Part shown: positions 1 through 10,853 of the stretch, one piece after another
Numbering within the stretch: position 1 is the first letter of the stretch
Layout of the letters: each line of letters begins with the position of its first letter
Origin: Euwallacea fornicatus
Lineage: Eukaryota; Arthropoda; Insecta; Coleoptera; Curculionidae
DNA length: 64,000 nt
Direction: 5' to 3'
Assembly (NCBI RefSeq): GCF_040115645.1
Contig: NC_089568.1
Coordinates: 1,240,001-1,304,000, forward strand
Notes under the pieces: model-generated
Seen by the model: the letters and a program-made list of their open reading frames with translations, nothing else
Database searches by the model: none
What the model was told of the DNA's origin: nothing
Position numbers and translations under genes: made by a program

Positions 1-2029
1 TACTTTTTATCTCCATGCAGTCAGCAGAAGGAGTAATATTGTATCTTGTGGAATGACTGAGTTGTCTCTCTTAGGGATGAGCAATTACTGGAAGCAAAGA
101 TCTAAATTTAATATCTACTAAAGTGGGTGTCTTAAAACCTAATCAAAACTCCTACCCAAGTTTTAATTGTTTTATTAGAGCGCCCGAACGTGCGACCCAT
201 CACAGCCAATATTACCCCATTAATTTCATTAGAGCTTTTCAATTTCGCCAACGGAGCTAAAACTTTGAAGTTGTTGAACCGACCGCAATTTGGAGCGATA
301 AATTTCTCCAGAGAGAGATGGAGCCGGAGGATGACTCAAAATACTTAAAGGGGACTTAACCGGGCTCTTACGCCCGAAAACTAACAATCTGATTATTTCA
401 CTTATTAAAAAACTTCAGATGGCCAATTAGTCGGATTCGGTTCAGTTACTGCATCGTTTTGGTTTCTGCCAGCCAATAAAAAGTTCGTTCACTCAAAAGT
501 TCAACGAATGCTTGCCAAAACATATGGTTGGCATTTGCAATCATATCAATAGGAACATTGCAGTACTGTGTAATATGTTCCTGTGCCGGTTTAGTGAGGT
601 ACTAGTGCCTTTTGTCAAGATTTACTTTGCGCATTGTGATAGTGATAAGAATACAATGGTTGCTCTCAACATCAGGTAAACGTAGCGTACCATCTCTAGC
701 CAGTTTTCACGCATTAACAAACTGCGTTTCATTGATAATTTGAACAAAATTAGGAGTTTGCACGATTTAAGTCCGCGTAGTGCAAACATTGATTAAAAGC
801 TCGATTTTGAGCTTAATGGTTTGCAGTTGATTTTTACCGCTTTTCTGTCTATCGCCGGTTACGTAGGTCTTAGTTGTTAAGCTAGTTATACTATTAACAA
901 AAATTATCCATAAATTATGCTAATTTTAAGCATTCGCTTTACGAGCAGCATTTATTTTTAAAGGAGAAAAATAAAAACAAAATGCGCTACTTAGCGAAAC
1001 TCCCACAATCGAGAACCTCTAAACGTGTCCCGATGATTCACGGAGAAAAGCTCTGGGGACAGGATTTCATAACTTTATACCATTTATTTCTGAGCTGAGT
1101 TTAATATCTCTTCGGCATGTGGTTTTCTGTAATTATTGTGTTTTAGTGCCTCGTTCGAGACGAAAATTTTGCCTTTCGCCAATCTATTAATCACGTTTCT
1201 GAAAATCCCTCTTAACGCCATCACGAAAGAAAATTAAAAATTATTAATTTAATATACTTTATGATGCTCAGGTAGTATGTAAATCCCAGGAATACTTTTC
1301 GAATTTCCTTATGCCGTGCCCCTAAGGGGCCTTTCTTTGCGAGAACTTTTTACGAATTAATGGGGGATGAAATTGGAGCTAAACTTGAAAGTTTCTTTAA
1401 GGTTATAATCTCTGCTGAACGTCCCTGGTATCTGAAAAGTTATAATAGAACTTTAGATTAATTACGGTTTGTTAATCTAACGATCACCGGTAATAATGCA
1501 CAGATTTTTGGCTTTTCGAAACGAATCGAAGTAACGACTCATCAGGAGTACGAAACTGTTCAACCGCTATCATTATATTCGGATGAATAATGATAGTTCG
1601 ATAGGCGATTTTTGAATGAAAAGGGCATATACTTTCAAGCGACTCCTCCTGCTGGAAAAGATAGAGCTATCGGCAAAGAAATGTTTTTATTTTGTAGTAC
1701 AACCAGATTTCCCAAATTTTCTGGACATATTACGCCTTCAGCAACTTCAATATTATTTTCTGTTTTCTCCTCCACTCTGCCTAGTCAGTGAAACCCTTTC
1801 GCATTTTAATACTACTGTAATAAAAAAATAGGGTAAAATTTTCATTTAAGCTTCGTGGATATTACCAAATCATGCCTGTATTTTTTTGCAAGTTGACAAC
1901 ACTGTCCGTGGCATCCATGCAAACTTTCATGCTAATATATTTAATTTCTGCAAAACCACACATGGTTTTGCAAGCGTACAAAAGGGCGTTTTTCGGTTTT
2001 TACTGTGTCTAATTTTGTTGAGAAAATAA
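1..2029. other. Intergenic, no gene recognised
   Basis: AT-rich sequence with scattered stops in all frames. The only open frame of note (1616-1831, +, 71 codons) has no recognisable domain, no splice context and low-complexity hydrophobic content, so it is not called. No terminal inverted repeats or tandem repeats stand out. Confidence 0.5.
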
Positions 2030-2551
2030 TTTGGATTAAATTTTGTTCCCGAAATGAATATTCTGCAGCGAAACCGTTGAGGATGCTACAGAAGGCATTT
2101 GGTGATAAAACCATGTGGTGAAAAATATTTGCAAGTGGCATAGAGACTTCAAGGGAGATCGAGAAGGAGTTCAGTGCCGACGAAAGCTACGTCAAGGAAG
2201 TTAAAAATTTGGTAATCGAAAATCATCAATTGACAATTAGAGGCCTTGCTAATGTCACTTTCCACCGAATTGGTCCTTTGAGAAGATTTTGCCAAAAACT
2301 CGACCCATATCGTTCTACCACCCCAGTATTCACCTGATTTGACCCCGTTGGATTTCCCGCTATTCAACGAGCTTAAAATCCCGCTCGGGCGACGACGTTT
2401 CGACTCGAATGAGAAAATAAAAGCCGAATCAACGGAAATATTGAACGCCATCTCGGAAAAAGACTTCTCTGTTTCGAGGCTTGGAAAAATCGATAGCAAA
2501 AGCGCATTGTGTCCAGCGAGAAGTCCTATGAAGGTGATGAAATTTATTTAA
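2030..2551 (+). pseudogene. Mariner-like transposase relic (copy 1)
   Basis: Decayed + strand remains of a mariner-type DDE transposase. Near 2030-2105 one frame reads WIKFCSRNEYSAA followed by LRMLQKAFGD, which is the amino-terminal helix-turn-helix start typical of insect mariners. The frame then shifts: the WHRDFKGDRE segment at about 2135 is followed by the linker VIENHQLTIRGLAN at about 2212 in another frame. At 2317-2370 the motif YSPDLTPLDF appears, which carries the third catalytic aspartate region. The middle with the first two catalytic aspartates is missing or unreadable, and the whole is only about half the length of a normal mariner gene. Frameshifts and internal deletion make it non-functional. 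Its inverted ends were not found, so the true borders may lie outside the coordinates given. Confidence 0.75.
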
Positions 2552-3681
2552 AAGAATAAATAAATATTTTCCATTCACTAAATAAATTCGCCTGATTTTT
2601 CGATCACAGTGTATCGCTTTGGTAGTGGATAACTGCGTACAAATCCATTTTGATCTTCCTTGTACTCCTTCACAAAGTTTTTCATAACTTAATGGTGGAA
2701 ATTCAACTACCAACTGCTTAATAAAGACGTCATGAATTGATCGGGAACGTAGAAAGAGATTCCTTAGTACTGACATGCAAAACCGAATCGTCTTAGTGAA
2801 TTGCGATAGATACTGAGACGCAAGAGATCTTCCAGGGATCGGTGCAAGGGCCTCCTTAATGCGAATCTAACTAATCTACTAACTAACCTGAACTAATCTG
2901 TTTTTAGTTTCGAAGTTTCCTTTTGATGTTCCCTCCTTTCAGTTCTGAAATCTTCCAAAAAAGAAGTCATATTAGCTTCATATGACCTGAAGTAGCGTGT
3001 GAGGATTGTCCAGCGGTAAAGTCCAATGATAAGAATGTAGGATATTTATAAAAATCTATGAAATTGCGTGGTTAATAGAATTTTGGTCAGCTTCTGTGCA
3101 TAATCCTCAGTTCTCTTCGCCCTACACTCTTCATAACTGAACGACCTCATTAATTGCATTATCTCTTTTCTTTGCCGGTTTGATTCTTTTTGGAAGCCCC
3201 ATCATTCAATCTCGGTGTCAGTATTTCAACCTACGTACCTAGACAATGGTAAAACTCCAACAATATAACCATTACCATTACGGTCTAGTGCCCTCACATT
3301 AAAGAGTTGGTAAAAATCCCGTGGTCATTTCGACGCATTTTCATGCATAAGACGTTGACACAGCCTTGAGAATTCATGGTAATGTGGGTTCGATTTTTAT
3401 GGTTAATAACGTTTTCCTGCTTTACGTACGTTGTTTTTGTCTTGCACAATTGCATATTCGATTAAATCAGTTGGCACCAACGACAACAAAGTAGGATCAA
3501 TGTCGACGTTATTATCTTTTAATTGGTCGAAAATTGGTCTGTGTTGTTGGGAACCCGGTGATGCCCAGGTATTGGTCACATTCGTGCTTTGTCAAGGTTG
3601 CGAATTTTCCTCAATTTCTAATTGGAAACCGCTTTTCGGAGCGGCCTATTTCTCCTCCTTTTTAAATTTTGATTGTAAATA
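2552..3681. other. Intergenic, no gene recognised
   Basis: No supported coding sequence. A 112-codon open frame at 3431-3769 (+) runs into the adjacent mariner end on the opposite strand, has no domain signature and is treated as chance. Confidence 0.4.
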
Positions 3682-4946
3682 CCAAGATAGTCCCGGAAGT
3701 ACCAGACCTAACACTCGCAGAAAAAAAATTAAAAAAAATTACATTATTTTTCAGCATGGTCTCCGTTGAGATTGACGCACTTTCCCCGGCAATGGTCTGT
3801 GGCTTCCATACCCTGTTTGTGGTAAGGAGCCGCGAATATTTCAAAGTAGGCATCAACCTCGCACTCCACCTCTTCATTATTGGTAAATACCTCTCCACCG
3901 AGCTATTTGTGCAAGTTTGGAAAATAATCTGAGGGGGCTAAATCTGGCAAATGGGATGGACGCGGAAAAAGTTGGTTGATTTTGGGCCGCCGTGATGGCG
4001 GAAATGGGGTCTGGCGCGTTGTCTTGACGAAACAAGACCTTTTCTTTTCGGTAATTTCGGTCGCTTTTTCCTAAGTGCTTCGCTGAAACGATGCAACAAA
4101 TTTGTATAACATTCTCCGTTTATTGTTTTTCTTTTAGGGAGATAGCAAAAAAAATGATCCCACGTGCATCCCAAAAAACTGACGCCATCGCCTTTCCTGC
4201 AGATGGAGCGGTTTTCGGTTTCTTTGGAATCGATTCTTCCCTTTAGAGTCCATTGTGTTGGCTGCTCTTTCGCCTCAGATGTGAAATGATGAATCCATGT
4301 TTCATTCATGGTTATGAATCGACGCAAAAACTCGACTTTATTACCGCGAAACTTGGCCAAAAACTTCCGTGAAACATCTTCGCGGCTCCGTTTTTGTTCA
4401 ATTCTAAAGTAATCGCGGCCCATCTCATCTTGCGCAGAGCTTTTTCACATCTTAATTGTTCGGTCAAAATGCGATGACCAGTACTTTTTGAAACGCCTAT
4501 CATGTCTGTTAGCTCGTGCAATTTTAGCCGACGGTCTTCGAGTAGAGTTGTGTGGATTTTCGTCACAATTTCTGGAGTGGTCAGATCTGGAGTGTAATTG
4601 CGTCGACCACTGTGAAGTTCTTGGCAACTCGTATGACCGCCTTTAAACTCTTCCTCCCAATATTTTATAGTTGCTAACGAAGGATCATATTCCTCCAGAC
4701 TGGAATCTAATTCCGCCTCGATGTTGGCATCCTAAGACTTTTTTAATGAAAGTGTCGAATTTTTTCCACATTCACAAAATCTGTGAAAACGTTCACTAAC
4801 AGCTCTAAAATAAGTACAAACCAACGTAGCATCCTCAGACTTTGCACATGAGCCTTTCAAGATTAGGTCATTGTAATTCACGCGATTTTTTAGCAAAAAG
4901 TCGCCATCTGTACGTGAGGTCGGGTACTTCTGTGGCTACCTTCGTG
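3682..4946 (-). mobile_element. Mariner element (copy 2), inactivated
   Basis: About 1.27 kb, normal mariner size, with transposase reading on the minus strand. Recognisable pieces in order from 4740 down to 3700 are the amino-terminal YWEEEFKGGHTSCQELHSGR, the helix-turn-helix LKLHELTDMIGVSKSTGHRI, the first catalytic block MNETWIHHFTSEAKEQ (normally MDETW, so the first catalytic Asp is Asn here), KRKTINGECYTNLLHR, and the second block, where the frame has slipped around the expected HQDNAP. The tail WKPQTIAGESAS near 3800 is in yet another frame. Imperfect inverted ends can be aligned at 3682-3720 and 4905-4946 (shared core GGTACTTC), with TA at 3680-3681. Frameshifts and the lost catalytic residue rule out activity. 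It resembles the insect mariner branch with ITMDETWIHHF-type motifs. Confidence 0.8.
3720..4740 (-). pseudogene. Mariner transposase pseudogene (copy 2)
   Basis: Broken transposase reading frame of the element at 3682-4946. The longest intact piece is 161 codons at 3938-4423, which covers the start of the catalytic core. The piece at 4312-4566 (84 codons) holds the DNA-binding helix-turn-helix in a different frame. Together they show at least two frameshifts, plus the Asp-to-Asn change at the first catalytic position. Confidence 0.75.
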
Positions 4947-6796
4947 CCATGCACCTGTACAGTGCATTCCAGTTTTCGACTGATTCTGATCTTTTTGGAG
5001 CAGCTGCGAAGTGAACTCGCAGAAACTGGGCGGCAAAAATGTTATCCGCACGCGTGCGGTAAAAAGTTGCTTGCGAGAGGCCTCGCTGCCCATAATCATT
5101 TTTGACGTCACCACTTTCGATATTTCACACGTTTCGCGAATCAACGGAATGAATCCCTTCCCGTCTGAAATTGAGGCGGCAGAGTTAATAAAGAGGGTCG
5201 TTAGTTCTTTGTTTAATCGAGGTTGTTAACCAAAAATCCCAAAATTAGTTTTTCCTGGGTCGTTCCGTTCAGCGAACCGATTCTAGGGAGCTTTGCCAAT
5301 TTGGCACGTACCGCGAAACTCCCAAATTACCCGATAGATTTGTAAACACACTTGTATGAGTTATAGTCGACTAGAAAACTTTTAATTTTATAGCTTAAGT
5401 GCGCAATTATCCGTTTGTTGGCGCTTTAAGTTTTAATGATGTTGACTTAGCGTACTCTTTGAATTTCAATGTTGCAATTTGAGACTGGTCGGGCTCAAAT
5501 ATTTTGTAACAGTTGCCATAAATAATGGTAATTTATACTTGGCTGTTAAAGATTTTAATAAATTCCAACGATAGCTTAGCTGAAGAGACCAAATGTAGGT
5601 ACTTTTATTGCGAATTTATTTGTGGCGATTTTGATGACCTCACTCCGATATACAAACAAGTAGGTACGCCCGGCTGAAACGGCGAGCTTTAATTCTGAAG
5701 AAGTTTAAAAAGGAAACAAGTATTGAATTGAATCGCACACCCACTTCTCTGTGTAATTGAAGCATTTCCTCATAAGTTTAAGTAGTTGTCAAAGAGGTTC
5801 CGAGTTCAAAGACCTACCACCGGTCAACATTCACGTAGTAGTTTAAACCACCAGAGATTACATTTATTCAAAGTTCATTTGACGTAACTTATGTGCGCAC
5901 AATCAATAAGAGATAAGTAGTAAAAAGAGGAACGGGGTATAGTTGTGACAATGCGGGGATAAATCTGCCTTAATTGGCTTTATGTAACCGCTTTCGTAGT
6001 CCGACTTATTGCGCTGGTCTCCCTGCTATTAGGAGAAATGTGTAATCACTGAACTCTTTTGCCTTTTCGAAGACGATAACGAATTTTCATCTGAAGTTCG
6101 TTGCTCCTCTAAAAATCTAATAATAGCGAGACCACCAAAACATTTATTGCATGATTGCAAATTTTCCGTGATATACGAATTGAGGAGGCGTGTTCTGAAC
6201 CATTTAACGCGAATAAAATGAACAATAGCAGTTGGTGTTGCCAGATTTAGTCAAACGGAACACTTTATTTAATTAGCTCGACCTGTCTTGTAGTATAATA
6301 AGGGAAGTTTGACTTCTATGGCTGCTGAATTTCTTATTTATTGCTGCGAATTTACATAATGTGTCAGATTTACATAATTGCGGTGAATGGGTTTAAGGCT
6401 CGGTAATGTATGGCGACATTTTAGGAGATGGGCAGATATGTCACTTCCTGAAGAAGTGAACGTGGTTGGATCGAGCAACCGACGAGTAAGCAAATTTGAA
6501 GTTCGCAGAACTGCCGATCTAAGGAAATTGTGAATAATAGCAGATTCGTTCGATGTAATGGGGATACCTAGGTCGAGTCGTGTGCGACACTAGGATCACC
6601 ATTTAGAGTGAGACGAACCGTGGTGAGCTGACTGCCACAGGTTTCGATGACGCAACTGAAAGAGCTAACGAGAAAAGATGCGGTCGTTATGAGAAAGAAG
6701 AAGAAGAAATACTTATTGATCCAGGCCGATCCTCTCTTTAACCTTGGGGAGGCATATCTTTCCTCGCAAACCTCACAAGTGCCATCAATTCAAATA
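4947..6796. other. Intergenic, no gene recognised
   Basis: No domain-bearing reading frame and no inverted-repeat element seen. The overlapping open frames near 4842-5229 on both strands contradict each other, cross the mariner end and contain nothing recognisable. Confidence 0.4.
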
Positions 6797-6823
6797 CCAG
6801 GTCTGTAAATATGAAACCGGAAT
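6797..6823 (+). repeat. Left terminal inverted repeat of mariner copy 3
   Basis: 27 bp, perfect match to the reverse complement of 8059-8085, directly preceded by TA. The next inward base (6824) does not pair, which sets the repeat length. Confidence 0.95.
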
Positions 6824-6974
6824 TTGCCTCCAAATAGCCCTAGTGGTCAACATAGGTACTACCTTATCGTGTTATCAGGGTACTATATCTCTTATTTTCA
6901 TCTAAGAATGATTTTCAAATCATAACAATACAGGTTCAATACTGCAGTACAGTTTGCAATTGCAAGCTTTGAGT

Positions 6975-8153
6975 ATGTCGACTTTTCTGCCTACAAATTA
7001 CGATTTGCTGCGGACAGCATTGATTTTCTGTTACCACTTGAAAAAAACGGCTGCAGATTCACATCGCATGCTTGTTGAAGCTTACGGTGAACACGCCCTT
7101 GGAAAATCACAGTGCTATGAGCGGTTTAAAAAATTCAAAAGTGGCAATTTTGACGTCAATGACGAAGAGCGTGGAAAACCACCGAAAAAGTTTGAAGTCG
7201 GCGAGTTGCGAGCTTTGTGAGATGAGGACGATGCTCAAACGCAACAACAATTAAATGTGACACGAGAAGCCATTTCCATTCGTTTGGAAGCTATGGGAAA
7301 AATTCGGAAGATAGGAAAATGGGTTCTGCATGAACTCAATGAAAGACAGCAAGAAAATCGAAAAACCACTTGCTAATTGTTGCTTACCGGGTATAACAGA
7401 AAGTCATTTCTTCATCGAATTGTGACTGGTGACGAAAAATGGATCTATTTTGAGAATCCCAAACGTAAAAAATCATGGGTAACTCCAGGCGAACCATCAG
7501 CATCGTCAGCAAGACCAAATTGATGTGGATTGAAAACAATGCTCTGTGTTTGGTGGGATCAAAAAGGCCTAATTTATTATGATCTGCTGAAACCTGGAGA
7601 AACAGTTAATACTGAACGTTACCGACAACAAATGATGGACTTGCATCGAGCTTGGCGTGAAAGACGACCAGAATATCGAGAACGGCAACACCAGGTGATA
7701 TTGCTTCATGATAATGCACCATCACACACTGCAAAACTGGTGAAGGAAACGATTGGGACATTTCATTGGGAAGTACTATCGCATGCGGCTTATTCACCCG
7801 ACTTAGTACCGTCCGATTATCACTCATTTGCATCGATGGGACACGCTCTCGCAGAACGGCACTTCACCTCTTACGAAACAGTTCGAAAATGGCTCGATGA
7901 ATGGTTGAAAGAACAACAGTTCTTCTGGCGTGGCATCCACAAATTACCAGAGAGATGGGAGAAATGTATATGGAACGATGGGAAATATTTCGAAAAAATA
8001 TTTTTTATAATTATTTATATATTATATATATTTTATAATTATAATTATTTATTAAAAGATTCCGGTTTCATATTTACAGACCTGGTACCATCGAATTTTG
8101 CACTTCCACGATGCTCTAATGATTTCTCATCATTACGCTGCAGCAATCACTGA
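6975..8153 (+). pseudogene. Mariner transposase, three in-frame stops, no frameshift
   Basis: Encodes a DD34D mariner transposase, the enzyme that cuts and joins the element's ends in the nucleus. The start is ATG at 6975 (MSTFLPTNYDLL), a usual mariner start. The helix-turn-helix region follows (KKTAADSHRMLVEAYGEHA, FKSGNFDVNDEERGKP). The catalytic blocks are VTGDEKWIYFENP, LLHDNAPSHTAKL and YSPDLVPSDYHSF, with exactly 34 residues between the second and third catalytic aspartates. The tail FFWRGIHKLPERWEKCI is also typical. Stops interrupt the same frame at 7218-7220 (TGA), 7374-7376 (TAA) and 7521-7523 (TGA). The last replaces the Arg of a PNR motif and would follow from one C-to-T change. 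A few residues are missing before LNVTREAIS. The normal stop after KYFE is lost, so the frame runs through the right end into flanking DNA to 8153. Confidence 0.93.
8059..8085 (-). repeat. Right terminal inverted repeat of mariner copy 3
   Basis: 27 bp, perfect inverted copy of 6797-6823, directly followed by TA at 8086-8087. Confidence 0.95.
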
Positions 8154-8522
8154 CAAATGCCAGCAGCAATTTGCACTAGTGCCATTAACGCACTGTCTCT
8201 TCCCTATCGCTGTTTCCTTCTTAAGTGCAATTCGTGCAAGAAAAATAAATCTATAATTTTTTTAAATTTTACACTCATTCAACTTCATGTGAAAAAGGCA
8301 CTGGCGCACTCGCGATCTATAATTTGCATTCGAGCAAACTTTTAGAAGTTACGGATAATTTTTATTGCACTTATTATATTTTCCTTTGGAATTTAGTTCA
8401 TTTGTCAAATCGAATGGTTCAACACTGCAATACTCGTGCCTCACCGTTGTTGAACCAATAACTGATGAACTGCAGCGGTAATTTGCGCTAGTGCAATTAT
8501 CGCAATTATTTCCCTGGTCGCC
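8148..8522. repeat. Diverged direct repeat about 312 bp apart
   Basis: 8148-8216 and 8460-8522 share a block around AATTTGC(A/G)CTAGTGC followed by a similar AT-rich stretch. The two copies are in the same orientation and flank about 240 bp of unrelated sequence. This could be a degraded tandem unit or the two ends of an old insertion. No coding content was recognised. Confidence 0.35.
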
Positions 8523-8739
8523 CTTGTATGTAATGCTGTAAAAAACTGAAATATTTCATTCTTGCTGCCGTATTCTCCGAGAATGTCATTCAGAAATTCT
8601 CCTTTTTTAATGTACTTGGTGGATGTGTCGAATAAAGCCAACGAATATCGATAGCGATCATTTTCGTTGCACTTATTAAACAAAGTATTAAAAAAGAGCA
8701 TGAAACATTTAAAATAAACAAAAAAGCTTTGGTAAACAA

Positions 8740-9844
8740 GGGTCCGTAAAGTAACATTTCGGAGATATTCGAGGTTATTGTTTTTTTTTTAATATTTATT
8801 TACAATTATTTATTAATTATTTCTTATATATAAACAAACAAAAGAATCCTCTCATAAAAACAACAAATAATGTTACACGAGATGTTCAAAGTGTCCTTCC
8901 ATTTTCAATCAAGCACGACCTCTTATCACGGAATAATGTTTTCAAATATCCCCGGAAAAACAAATCTAGCGGGTTTAAGTCGGGCGATCTTGCAGGCCGT
9001 ACTACAGATCCGACCTTTCCTACCCGTCGATTTGGGAAAGTTCGATATAAACGTTCTTTAACGGCAATCAAAAATTAACCTGGAGCGCCATCATGCTAAA
9101 GCACCATTGTGCTGTCTTTGATCTAAAGGAATGTCGTTCGAAAGATCACCCATTGGGTTCTGCAGAAAGTTTAGGTCAGAAGCGCGTGTTAATCGTTTTG
9201 GTAAAACAACAAGACCTAGAAACCTTTTGCCTGCAATGCCCATGCAAATGTTTAATGAGAAACGTGTCTGATGTCTAGATTACATTAAGGCATGGGGATT
9301 TCATCGGCCCCAACGTGCGTATTATGAAATTGTGAAAATTAACAACTTCATGTTCGTGTGAATCCGACCTCATCAGTGCAAAAGAATATCGGCAAGAACA
9401 CGGGGGTCTTCAACAACATTTCGTAGAAACCACCGGCAAAAAACCAAACGTGCTTGATGATCAAGTGGACTTAAGGTTGTACTCGCTGTACATGGTACGG
9501 CTAAAGCAGCTGCTCGTGGATTATTCTCCAAAGAAGAGGAGCACTAATTTGCACTGCGGGCGATGCTCTCCACGCCCTGGTCCCCGAAATGTGCTCCATC
9601 CGTCCTAGAATTTATTTTTTTGCTCTAGGAGTAGGTGCTGACCTTAATCTCCTGGATGAACAGTATTGTTTACGCAGTGAACCGGTATCACCCAACCTTT
9701 GACGCGTTCTTCCAGACATACGCTGTAGGGTAACAAAAACTTTTGTTTGTTTATACACGATAAATAAGTATTAAAAAATTGCCAAAAAATATTTTAAGAA
9801 AGAATAACCTTCCATATCTCCAAAACTGTTACTTTTTGCAGGCC
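8740..9844 (-). mobile_element. Tc1/mariner-superfamily DNA transposon, decayed
   Basis: About 1.1 kb with diverged inverted ends of about 40 bp (8740-8779 and 9803-9844; shared stretches AAAGTAACA, GGAGATAT and AGGTTATT). The minus strand carries fragments of an insect DDE transposase in order: HQARLVFCRWFLR near 9460, ILFCTDEVGFTR near 9385 (normally FTDEAxFTRN), FHNTHVGADEIPMP near 9310, a degraded glutamine/aspartate block near 9095, and ARSPDLNPLDLFFRGYLK near 8960. Frameshifts separate these pieces and the total is shorter than an intact element of this type. It is a fossil copy. Confidence 0.8.
8870..9500 (-). pseudogene. DDE transposase fragments of the 8740-9844 element
   Basis: The best piece is the 61-codon frame at 8886-9071 on the minus strand, which contains RTFPNRRVGKVG then PARSPDLNPLDLFF, the block around the third catalytic residue. 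Upstream pieces around 9310-9460 retain the first catalytic aspartate in a TDE motif, but in other frames. At least three frame changes are needed to join the pieces, so no protein is expected. Confidence 0.75.
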
Positions 9845-9930
9845 TTTTACATGCAGAATTGACCAGTCTGATGAGGAAGAACGCTCCCGCGGCAAAATTT
9901 CAGCGACATACCGCTTTTTGGGCAAATAAT

Positions 9931-10655
9931 ACAGAGTGTTTCCTAAGTACGGTACATAACTTCGAGAGCGTATTCTACAGCTAAAATGGAGGTAATTTTA
10001 TTATAAGAGCAATATCTCAAAAATGCTTCTTTGCGGAAATACAGGGTGTGAAAATTTCTTTAAAAATTTACAATTTTTTAAACATTTCCGAAACTACTTG
10101 AGACATTTTAATGAAATTTTGCACGGTTTGAGAGTTAGTAACGGTGCGTATTTTACTCCAAAAACAGTGGCTGTTGTGTAACCAGTGGCGTGCGGGCAGG
10201 ATAATTGCTGGATATTTTAAAAGAAAAATGTGGCACGCCACTGTTATTTTCCAATACTTTGTTCCTTTTTTAATTATGTGTTCGATTTGGAAGAAAAAAT
10301 GTCTCTTGACTTTTTCGTAGGACGCACCGTTTTCGAGTAAATAAATAAAAAGCATTGCAGCTAAATTTTTTTATTATTTTTTATTATTCTTAAGAGAAGA
10401 AATACTTGTATGAAGATATGAATTTTTTTGTTGTGCACTTGCCTGTTTTGTAGCGAAATTATCGACATTTTACCAGTCACCAACACCGTTTATTTATCTG
10501 TGCGTGAGACATTAAATTTCAGACGATAAAATTTTCACACCCTGTATTTCCGCAAAGAAGCATTTTTGAGATATTGCTCATATAACAAAATTACCTTTAC
10601 TTCAGCTGTAGAATACGCTTCCGAAGTGATGTACCGTACTTAGGGAACACCCTGT
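9931..10655. mobile_element. Non-autonomous element with 127-bp inverted ends
   Basis: Both ends carry long inverted repeats of about 127 bp: 9931-10057, starting ACAGAGTGTTTCCTAAGTAC, and 10529-10655, ending in the complement. The arms match closely across their length. Each arm contains a second CAGGGTGT terminus-like sequence at its inner edge (10042-10049 and 10543-10550). The roughly 470-bp centre has no transposase coding and holds a small stem built on CCAGTGGCGTGC near 10181 and its complement near 10234. A target-site duplication is not clear. Confidence 0.85.
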
Positions 10656-10853
10656 CTAGCACATATATGGAGGGACGCTACTTATTGAGCAGTAGAATTG
10701 CTTTTTTGTTAAAATATGGGGTTTTATGCCCTATTAATAGGTACCAAAATTGAAATAAATAACTAGAGTACTTTCTGAGAAATTAAGAAATAACTATTTG
10801 AAAAGAAACATTTCGCCACCTCGTAGCCAAAAATTTTGGCCGTTGCAGACATA

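Larger units (their letters stand above)
6797..8085 (+). mobile_element. Nearly intact mariner element (copy 3)
   Basis: A 1,289-bp mariner flanked by the TA target-site duplication (6795-6796 and 8086-8087). Its 27-bp terminal inverted repeats are identical: 6797-6823 begins CCAGGTCTGTAAATATG and 8059-8085 is its exact reverse complement. The transposase lies between them on the + strand in a single uninterrupted register. Perfect ends and absence of frameshifts indicate that this is by far the youngest mariner in the window. Confidence 0.95.

Noticed and set aside
3431..3769. 112-codon plus-strand frame
   Set aside because: Its end lies in the inverted end of a mariner element and nothing in it is recognisable.
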